Assembly (NCBI GenBank): GCA_964577955.1
Contig: CAZOAZ010000036.1
Coordinates: forward strand, 1-64,000
Source: CADEEX01 sp964577955
GTDB taxonomy: Bacteria; Acidobacteriota; Vicinamibacteria; Vicinamibacterales; CAVVIG01
Reading direction: 5' to 3'
Length of the DNA: 64,000 bases
A model generated the notes under the pieces. It saw only the letters and a program-made list of their open reading frames with translations. It was not told the origin of the DNA and ran no database searches. Within the stretch, counting starts at the first letter, position 1; every line of letters begins with the position of its first letter. Shown one piece after another: positions 28,529 to 34,937 of this stretch. Made by a program: the position numbers and the translations under genes.

Positions 28529-29245
28529 GTGCCGGCCTGGCTGGATGCGCTCCTCGCGGTGCTGCTCGCGCCGGTGTGCGCTGCGTGCGAGCGCCCGCTG
28601 GACACCCCGACGCGCGGCACGGTCTGCCGCCACTGCTGGGAGTCCATCCGTCCGCTGACACCACCTCTGTGCATCCAGTGCGGCGATCCGCTGGCCACCT
28701 GGCGCGCGCGGCAGGAACGCTGTCCCCGCTGCCGCCGCACCGCCAGCGCGCTGACCAGTTCTCGAGCGATCGGCGCTTACGAGGGCGCGCTCCGAACGAT
28801 CGTCCATGCGCTGAAGTACGACGGCCGGCGTTCGCTCGCCCCACCACTCGCGGCGCTCATGTGCGCGCGCGGCCGTGATGTGCTCGCCGGGGCCAGTGCG
28901 GTGATCCCGGTACCGCTGCACCGCGCCCGCCGCTGGCAGCGCGGTTTCAATCAGGCCGACGACCTTGCCGCCAGCCTGCCGCTGCCGCTCGTCACCGCCC
29001 TTGTCCGGGTGCGCTCCACCGCCACGCAAACGACGCTGCCCGCCGCGCGCCGGCATGCGAACGTCCGCGGTGCGTTTGCCGTCACCGCGGCCGGACGTTC
29101 GCTCGCCGGTCGCACGGTGGTCCTCGTCGACGATGTAGCGACGACGGGCGCGACGCTTGAAGCGTGCGCGCGGACGCTGAAGGAAGCCGGAGTGTTGGAG
29201 GTACGGGGGCTCACAGCGGCGCGAGTCGTGACAGTACGGCCGTAA
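28529..29245 (+). CDS. ComF-family phosphoribosyltransferase
   Basis: The 238-residue product has an N-terminal zinc-ribbon-like part (PVCAACERPL, CRHCWESI, CIQCGDPL, CPRCRR) and a PRTase domain with PVPLHRARRWQRGFNQADDLA and the PRPP loop VVLVDDVATTGATLEACARTL. ComF proteins are linked to DNA uptake in competent bacteria, consistent with dprA nearby. It starts with GTG. Its end overlaps the convergent tmk gene by 35 bases. Confidence 0.9.
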   Translation: MPAWLDALLAVLLAPVCAACERPLDTPTRGTVCRHCWESIRPLTPPLCIQCGDPLATWRARQERCPRCRRTASALTSSRAIGAYEGALRTIVHALKYDGRRSLAPPLAALMCARGRDVLAGASAVIPVPLHRARRWQRGFNQADDLAASLPLPLVTALVRVRSTATQTTLPAARRHANVRGAFAVTAAGRSLAGRTVVLVDDVATTGATLEACARTLKEAGVLEVRGLTAARVVTVRP

Positions 29246-29804
29246 GCACGTCGTCGGCGATCTCCGCCTTCGGCCGTTCACCGTTCAGGACGACCCAGTC
29301 GCCGGCCGCGGCCTGGCGGCGATAGCTGTCGCGGACGCGATGCTGGAGGGCGAGGTCGCGTTCGTAACGGTCGCGGTCGACGCTCTTCCTCTGGACCGCG
29401 GTTTCCGGCGCGATGTCGAGCAGGATCGTCACTGCGGGCGGCGGGAGGAAACGCTGAATATCGGTGAGCCAGGCCGGCTCGAGGCCGAACGCTTCGCCGT
29501 AGGCGACGGTTGACGCGGTGTAGCGATCGCACACGAGCACGAGACCACCGCCCAGCCAGCGGTTCAGATCGTCTTTGCGCTCGTAGCGGTTCGCCACGTA
29601 GAGCAACTGCATGACGTCGGGACCGTAGTCGCGTTCGCCGGCCAGCGCCCGCGCCAGCTCTTCCCCGATTGACGTCGCGTAATCGGGAAAGGACACGAGG
29701 CGCGACTTGCGCCCGCCCTCTTTCAGGCGGTCGCGCAAGAGCTCCGCCTGCGTCTGCTTGCCGCTTTGATCGAGACCTTCGAAGGCGATGAGCGCTCCCG
29801 ACAT
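29211..29804 (-). CDS. tmk: Thymidylate kinase
   Basis: The 197-residue product starts MSGALIAFEGLDQSGKQTQAE (P-loop DQSGKQT) and has the DRYTASTVAYGEAFGL motif and VTILLDIAPETAVQRK, as in dTMP kinases. It makes dTDP from dTMP. The ATG at 29804 is preceded by GGGCAGGAG, which is part of a purine-rich repeat that also occurs in the ABC-F gene. A longer in-frame reading would run into lysA and is rejected. Confidence 0.92.
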   Translation of the reverse strand: MSGALIAFEGLDQSGKQTQAELLRDRLKEGGRKSRLVSFPDYATSIGEELARALAGERDYGPDVMQLLYVANRYERKDDLNRWLGGGLVLVCDRYTASTVAYGEAFGLEPAWLTDIQRFLPPPAVTILLDIAPETAVQRKSVDRDRYERDLALQHRVRDSYRRQAAAGDWVVLNGERPKAEIADDVLTAVLSRLAPL

Positions 29805-29839
29805 CTCCTGCCCTTCCCGCCCTTCCTGCGTTGTGGCTC

Positions 29840-31087
29840 CTACTGTTCGAGCGCCAGCATGTCGTCCACGGTCTGGCGCCGGCGGATAGTTTGCCACCGG
29901 CCGGCGTCGACGAGGACTTCGGCGGGCAGCGGCCGCCGATTGTAATTCGAGGCCATCGCGGCGCCGTAGGCGCCGGCGTCGCGGATCGCCACGAGGTCGC
30001 CGACTTCGAGCCGCGGCAGCTTGCGGTCGCGCCCGACAACGTCCGTGCTCTCGCACACCGGTCCGACGAGTTCGTAATCGTGCAGCGGCCCGGACCGCGG
30101 ATGCACGGGTTCGATGCGATGAAACGCGCCATAGAGCGCCGGCCGCATCAGCTCGGTCATCCCGGCGTCGAGGACGACGAACTCGCTGAGCGCGTTGCGC
30201 GGCTTCATGTCGATGACGCGCGCGAGCAGCACCGCCGCCGGCCCGACAATCGAGCGTCCGGGCTCGATCACGATCGGCAGTCCGGTGGCACGCAGCGGCT
30301 CGAGCAGGGCGCCGACATACTCTGCCGCGGAAAGCTCGACGGCGCCGTCGTACGCGATGCCGAGACCGCCGCCGAGATCGACGTACTCGAGGGCGATCCC
30401 GCGCGTCTTCAGGTACTCGACGAGCCCTGCGACAAAGCCCGCCGCCTTGGCGATCGGCTCGATCGTCGTGATCTGCGACCCGATGTGCACATGCGCGGCG
30501 ACGAGGCGAAGAAACGGCCGCCGCGGCATGCCGTCGAAGAGTTCCCGTGCCTCGTCGACCGGAACCCCGAACTTGTTGATCTTCAGCCCGGTGGAAATAT
30601 GCGGATGGCTCTTGGCGTCGATGTCCGGGTTGACCCGGATCGCGACACGGGCCGGCCGGCCGGTCCGCTCGGCAATCCGTTCGATGCGTTCGAGCTCGCC
30701 AGCCGACTCGACGTTGATCGCCTTCAGTCCGAGTGGGACCGCGCGCTCGAGTTCGTCGCTGGACTTGCCGACGCCGGTGAAGACGATCTCGTGGGGCGCG
30801 AAGCCGGCGCGGCGCGCGACCTCGACTTCCCAGATCGAATTCGCATCGGCGAGGCTGCCGAGGCCGTGGAGCAGCCGGACCAGCGCGAACGTGGAGTTCG
30901 CCTTGAGCGCGTAGTGCAGGGCGTGCGGGTAGTCGCCGAAGGCCCGCGCGAAGGCGTGCACGCGGGCGCGAATCTCAGCGGCGCTGTACACGTAGGCCGG
31001 CGTGCCGGCGGCGTCGGCGACGGCCGCCAGCGACACGCCGTCGCACGTCAATTCGGAACTGGACGAGAAGAATCCGGTTGGTGGCAT
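29840..31087 (-). CDS. lysA: Diaminopimelate decarboxylase
   Basis: The 415-residue product from the ATG at 31087 is a fold III PLP enzyme: the PLP lysine is in HYALKANSTFALVR, followed by VHIGSQITTIEPIAKA, YVDLGGGLGI, VIEPGRSIVGPAAVLL and PVCESTDVVGRDRKLP. It decarboxylates meso-diaminopimelate to lysine, the last step of the pathway. It lies just upstream of tmk on the same strand and diverges from the sigma factor gene at 31161. Confidence 0.95.
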   Translation of the reverse strand: MPPTGFFSSSSELTCDGVSLAAVADAAGTPAYVYSAAEIRARVHAFARAFGDYPHALHYALKANSTFALVRLLHGLGSLADANSIWEVEVARRAGFAPHEIVFTGVGKSSDELERAVPLGLKAINVESAGELERIERIAERTGRPARVAIRVNPDIDAKSHPHISTGLKINKFGVPVDEARELFDGMPRRPFLRLVAAHVHIGSQITTIEPIAKAAGFVAGLVEYLKTRGIALEYVDLGGGLGIAYDGAVELSAAEYVGALLEPLRATGLPIVIEPGRSIVGPAAVLLARVIDMKPRNALSEFVVLDAGMTELMRPALYGAFHRIEPVHPRSGPLHDYELVGPVCESTDVVGRDRKLPRLEVGDLVAIRDAGAYGAAMASNYNRRPLPAEVLVDAGRWQTIRRRQTVDDMLALEQ

Positions 31088-31160
31088 CGACGAAAGGGGG
31101 CGGTGACTATGGACTATATCACCTGCTATCATCCTGAGTTCCTGTGTCCCGTCGGTCCTC

Positions 31161-31799
31161 ATGTCTGTCGAACAGTCCGCGTCGCCGGACGCTCTCGAAT
31201 CGCTGATCCAACGCTGCCTGAGCGGCGATCAGGCCGCCTGGGACGCCATCGTCCGGCAGCATCGCCGCAAGGTGTTCAACGTCGCGTACAAGTTCGTCGG
31301 CCGGCACGACGAGGCCGAAGATCTGACGCAGGAGATCTTCCTGAAGATCTTCAAGGCGCTCGACACGTTCGACCGCCGCGCCAATTTTCAGACCTGGCTG
31401 ATTAGCGTCAGCCGCAATCTCTGCATCGATCACTATCGCAGCGTCCGCAAGGAGCGCGAAACGATCGATCGGGACATCGACGCCAACACGCTGACACCGG
31501 CGTCGCGGGAAGCCAGCCCGATGGCCGCGCTCGAGCAGCGCGACCGCGTGACGCTGTTGCGGCAGGCGCTGGCCTCCTTGCCGGAAACGCTGCGGACCGC
31601 CGTGGTCCTGCGTGACCTTCAGGAACTCTCGTACCAGGAAATTGCGACCGAGCTGAAGCTGCCGGAAGGCACGGTCAAGTCGCGCATCAATCGCGGCCGC
31701 AACGAACTGGCGCGCCAGATCCGCAAGCTGCGTGGCGACGATTTCAGTCCGGGCGGCTCGTCTTCCGACGGCTCGCCCGGCACAGGAGCATATCGATGA
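31161..31799 (+). CDS. RpoE-type (ECF) RNA polymerase sigma factor
   Basis: The 212-residue product has sigma region 2 (NVAYKFVGRHDEAEDLTQEIFLKIFKALDTFDRRANFQTWLISVSRNLCIDHYR) and region 4 (LPETLRTAVVLRDLQELSYQEIATELKLPEGTVKSRINRGRNELARQIRKL), with a disordered Gly/Ser tail. Instead of a zinc anti-sigma gene, it is followed by a STAS gene with a four-base overlap, then a small helical protein and a radical-SAM-like protein. The four genes are packed so tightly that they must be one operon. Confidence 0.95.
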   Translation: MSVEQSASPDALESLIQRCLSGDQAAWDAIVRQHRRKVFNVAYKFVGRHDEAEDLTQEIFLKIFKALDTFDRRANFQTWLISVSRNLCIDHYRSVRKERETIDRDIDANTLTPASREASPMAALEQRDRVTLLRQALASLPETLRTAVVLRDLQELSYQEIATELKLPEGTVKSRINRGRNELARQIRKLRGDDFSPGGSSSDGSPGTGAYR

Positions 31800-32137
31800 A
31801 TCTGACGACCGAACAGACCCGCGGCATCGCGATTGTCCGCATCGCCGAACAGCGCGTGATGTATCCGATGCTCGGCGACTTCTCGAGCACGGTCGGCGCG
31901 CTGATCGGCAGCGGCCACCACAAGGTGCTGATCGACCTGTCGAAGGTCACCTACGTCGACAGCGCCACGATCGGCTGCCTGATGGACCTGTACCGGCAGG
32001 TGGCCGCAGCCGGCGGGGCGCTGAAGCTCTCCGGCGTCCAGAAACGGGTCGAGACGATGCTGACGATGACCGGGGCGCAGAACTTCATCGAGATCCACGG
32101 CGACGAGCAGCACGCCCTCAAGAGTTTCGGGGTGTAG
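31796..32137 (+). CDS. STAS-domain anti-sigma factor antagonist-like protein
   Basis: The 113-residue product has the SpoIIAA/RsbV-type STAS fold: RIAEQRVMYPMLGDFSSTVGALIGSGHHKVLIDLSKVTYVDSATIGCLMDLYRQVAAAGGALKLSGVQKRVETMLTMTG. The serine in YVDSATIG is at the site phosphorylated in anti-sigma antagonists. It overlaps the sigma gene by four bases. No RsbW-like kinase is encoded nearby, so the partner is unknown. Confidence 0.88.
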   Translation: MNLTTEQTRGIAIVRIAEQRVMYPMLGDFSSTVGALIGSGHHKVLIDLSKVTYVDSATIGCLMDLYRQVAAAGGALKLSGVQKRVETMLTMTGAQNFIEIHGDEQHALKSFGV

Positions 32138-32139
32138 TC

Positions 32140-32406
32140 ATGCGCAGGATCAAGACCTCAAGCGGCGCCGAACTCGCCCTCGACGGCGACCTGCTGGCGA
32201 TCATGGAAGCCCTCTATCACGAAGTCACCGCGAAGCGGGCGCTGGAGCGCTCCTTCGACGACATGATGAAGGAGATCCAGCACCTGATCGAACAGATGGA
32301 CGACAGCGAGCGGCGCAAGTACCTGACCGAAAGCCTCTTTCTCAACACCGTGAAGTACGAGAACGACAAGCTCGACTCCTACATGAAGCGACTGTCGAAG
32401 AAATAG
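32140..32406 (+). CDS. Small helical protein of unknown function
   Basis: The 88-residue product (MRRIKTSSGAELALDGDLLA...) is mostly helical: LLAIMEALYHEVTAKRALERSFDDMMKEIQHLIEQMDDSERRKYLTESLFLNTVKYENDKLDSYMKRLSKK has a strong heptad-like pattern. It starts two bases after the STAS stop, and the next gene begins inside its stop codon. I do not recognise a family; its position suggests a partner of the STAS or radical-SAM-like protein. Confidence 0.8.
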   Translation: MRRIKTSSGAELALDGDLLAIMEALYHEVTAKRALERSFDDMMKEIQHLIEQMDDSERRKYLTESLFLNTVKYENDKLDSYMKRLSKK

Positions 32407-33767
32407 TGTCACTGAACTTCCTCGCCACCCGGTTCCGGTGCTCGTGGCCGTGGGACATCCTGGTGATGCTCTGCGACGGACGGGTAGTCTGCGGATGTGC
32501 CGATCCGTACGGCAAGCGCGTGCTGGGCGATACGCGCACGCAATCCATTCACGACATCTGGAACGGACCGACGATCCGCGGCCTGCGCGAGGACCTGAAC
32601 CGCGGCGGCTCGAAGTTCTGCGGCGACTGCCCGCTGAAGCTGCCGCTCAAGAAGGATGAGGCGCCGCCGGTGCGGCCGCTCGAGGCGGGGCCCACACCGG
32701 GCCGCATGTATATCGAGTGCACTGCCGCCTGCAACATTTCCTGCACCGAAGCGTGCTGCGCGCCGGAGACCGGCATCACGCGGACCAGACAGTCCGGCAT
32801 GCTCGACTTCGAGCTGTTCAAGCGGGTCATCGACGAAGCCGGGCCGACGCTCGGACGAATCGATTTTTTCAATTACGGCGAGGCGTTCCTGCACAAACGC
32901 GCGATCGAGATGTGCGAGTACATCAAGACGCGGTTTCCGCACATCTACCTCTACACCAGCACCAATGGTCTCGCGCTGACCGAGGAACAGTCGCGCCGGC
33001 TGGTCCACTCCGGCATCGACGAAGTGACGTTCTCGATCGACGGCGCCACGCAGGCGGCGTACGAGAAGTATCGCCAGCGCGGCAAACTGGACATCGCCTT
33101 GCGCAACCTGCGGGCCATGTCCGACGAGAAGCGCCGCTCGGGACGCGACCTGCCGTTCCTGAACTGGCGCTACATCCTCTTCACCTGGAACGACAGCGAC
33201 GCGGAAATGAATCAGGCGCGCGCGCTGGCCCAGGACCTCGGCGCGGATCGTCTCTGCTGGGAGATTACCGATCACCCCGAGAACGCCTACTCCCGGCGTT
33301 TCATTCCAGGCTCGGCCGACTACGAAGCGATTCGCCGCGAAACCTGGGACGACAACAACCTCGGTAACGCCATTCCTGGCGCGACGCCGCGGGCGAGGAT
33401 CGACGTGCGGACGCTGGTGCCAGGCCTGCCGATCATCACGCCGCGCGGCCGGGCGTTTTCGCTGAAGACCAAAGTCAGGAATCTGTCCACGCGGCCGTTT
33501 CCGGCGACCGCGACCTACGGACGCCGGCTGGTTCGCCTGGGCGCGCAACTGTGTACGGCCGACGGCACGCTGCTCACGCTGGACTACGCGCGCGCCGACC
33601 TTCCCCGCAGTCTCGACCCCGGTGCTGCGACGGACGTCACCGTTCCGCTCCCGGCGCTCGAGCAGCCGGGACGCTACACACTCAAGTTTGATCTGGTGAA
33701 TGAAGGGGTCGACTGGTTCGAGCGCTGCGGGTCGCCGACGACGACACACACGCTCTGGGTGCTGTGA
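32406..33767 (+). CDS. Radical-SAM/SPASM-like protein with non-standard cysteine spacing
   Basis: The 453-residue product has an N-terminal SPASM-like segment (DGRVVCGCADPYGKRVLGD, IWNGPTIRGLREDLNRGGSKFCGDCPLK; about 5-80), a central radical-SAM-like barrel (about 95-310; IDFFNYGEAFLHKRAIEMCEYIK, IYLYTSTNGLALTEEQ, GIDEVTFSIDGATQAAYEKYR) and a C-terminal beta domain (about 345-450). At the place of the usual CX3CX2C motif it reads ECTAACNISCTEACCAPETG, with cysteines spaced four apart and no CX2C pair. It may bind an unusual cluster. The GTG start overlaps the previous stop by one base. Substrate unknown. Confidence 0.82.
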   Translation: MSLNFLATRFRCSWPWDILVMLCDGRVVCGCADPYGKRVLGDTRTQSIHDIWNGPTIRGLREDLNRGGSKFCGDCPLKLPLKKDEAPPVRPLEAGPTPGRMYIECTAACNISCTEACCAPETGITRTRQSGMLDFELFKRVIDEAGPTLGRIDFFNYGEAFLHKRAIEMCEYIKTRFPHIYLYTSTNGLALTEEQSRRLVHSGIDEVTFSIDGATQAAYEKYRQRGKLDIALRNLRAMSDEKRRSGRDLPFLNWRYILFTWNDSDAEMNQARALAQDLGADRLCWEITDHPENAYSRRFIPGSADYEAIRRETWDDNNLGNAIPGATPRARIDVRTLVPGLPIITPRGRAFSLKTKVRNLSTRPFPATATYGRRLVRLGAQLCTADGTLLTLDYARADLPRSLDPGAATDVTVPLPALEQPGRYTLKFDLVNEGVDWFERCGSPTTTHTLWVL

Positions 33768-33769
33768 GC

Positions 33770-33782
33770 GGACAGGCTTTAG
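33770..33782. repeat. Half copy of the GGACAGGCTTTAG repeat
   Basis: GGACAGGCTTTAG follows the radical-SAM-like stop and is the left half of the complete element 29 bases further on. The pair looks like a partial duplication. Confidence 0.7.
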
Positions 33783-33798
33783 TGACGAAGAACGGTAG

Positions 33799-33818
33799 GG
33801 ACAGGCTTTAGCCTGTCC
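33799..33818. repeat. GGACAGGCTTTAGCCTGTCC palindrome between convergent genes
   Basis: A perfect nine-base inverted repeat around TT, identical in all 20 bases to the copy at 41696-41715. It lies three bases before the lpxC stop, so it may serve as a shared terminator stem between the two convergent genes. Confidence 0.9.
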
Positions 33819-33820
33819 GA

Positions 33821-34732
33821 TCAGTGGGCGAGCCGGGGAGCGACGGCCGTGACTGCGGCCGCGGCGATCGACGGGACCGGCAGCGGCGCTTCGACGATCC
33901 GCCACGCCTGCGTCTCTTCGAGGATCTTCGCCGCGAATTCCGTGTGCAGCGCGTGGCCGGCGCGATGGGCGACGAGATGGCCGATGACCGGATGCCCGAC
34001 CAGCGCGAGGTCGCCGACCGCATCCAGAATCTTGTGCCGCACGAACTCGTCGTCGAACCGCAGCGCATTGTTCAGCACGCCGGTTTCGCCGAGGACGATC
34101 GCGTTGTCGAGCGAACCGCCGAGGGCCAGCCCGTTCTGCCGCAGCATCTCCACGTCCTTCAGGAACGTGAAGGTCCGCGCCGGCGCGATTTCCTCGATGA
34201 AGCTTTCTTCGGTGATGCGGATGGTGCGGGACTGATGACGGAGGAGCGGGTGATCGTAGCTGACGCTGTAGGTGACCTTGAAGTGATCGGACGGATAGAG
34301 CGCAATGCGCTTGTCGCCGCGCGATAGCGCAATCGGGCGCACGATCTTCAGATACTTCCGCGCCGCGGTCTGCACCTTCACGCCGGCTTCCTGAATCAGG
34401 TAGATGAACGGCGCCGCGCTGCCGTCCATGATCGGCACTTCGGGCGAGTTCAGCTCGATCAGCACGTTGTCGATGTTCATGCTGACGAGCGCCGCCAGCA
34501 GGTGCTCGACGGTTTCGACCGAGACTTCGTTACGCGCCAGACCGGTCGCGAGCTGAATGCCGGCGAGATGTTGAACGGTGGCGGGAACTTCGAAGTGACC
34601 GAGGTCGGTGCGCCGGAAGCGGATGCCGAAATCGGGAGACGCGGGCTTGAGCGACAGTTGCACTTTGTTGCCAGAGTGCAGGCCGATCCCGACGCAGGAC
34701 ACTGGGCGGCGAAGAGTTCGTTGTGCGTCCAT
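33821..34732 (-). CDS. lpxC: UDP-3-O-acyl-N-acetylglucosamine deacetylase LpxC
   Basis: The 303-residue product has the two-domain LpxC fold with zinc and catalytic motifs: RPVSCVGIGLHSGNKVQL at the N-terminus, SVETVEHLLAALVSMNIDN (first zinc His), IMDGSAAPFIYLI, DDEFVRHKILDAVGDLAL (second zinc His and Asp) and AGHALHTEFAAKI (catalytic His). It commits UDP-3-O-acyl-GlcNAc to lipid A, implying an LPS outer membrane. A spacer of about 205 bases separates its start from uvrA; I see nothing definite in it. Confidence 0.96.
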   Translation of the reverse strand: MDAQRTLRRPVSCVGIGLHSGNKVQLSLKPASPDFGIRFRRTDLGHFEVPATVQHLAGIQLATGLARNEVSVETVEHLLAALVSMNIDNVLIELNSPEVPIMDGSAAPFIYLIQEAGVKVQTAARKYLKIVRPIALSRGDKRIALYPSDHFKVTYSVSYDHPLLRHQSRTIRITEESFIEEIAPARTFTFLKDVEMLRQNGLALGGSLDNAIVLGETGVLNNALRFDDEFVRHKILDAVGDLALVGHPVIGHLVAHRAGHALHTEFAAKILEETQAWRIVEAPLPVPSIAAAAVTAVAPRLAH

Positions 34733-34937
34733 TAGGCTCCCGAGCGAACGAAGCGACTCTTCCCCTTCAGCAAACGAAGTACCGCCGAGACCTTTGCTCG
34801 TTCTTATCGAGCAAATAGCTCGCTATCAATAGCTTACGAGTGACACTGAAACGAGGGCGAGAGTGCCGTACTGCGCAAATGTGGTCAGGCAACCACAGTT
34901 GACGCCGCTCGAATTGTGGCCATCCTACCACAAGGGT

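Noticed and set aside
32406..33767. Radical-SAM-like protein as the modifying enzyme of the IIWG peptides
   Set aside because: It is about 15 kb away, in its own tightly packed operon with a sigma factor, on the other side of many housekeeping genes.
34733..34937. tRNA-like GGTTCAAACC in the lpxC-uvrA spacer
   Set aside because: The sequence belongs to the end of uvrA (stop codon region) and no acceptor or anticodon stems could be drawn around it.
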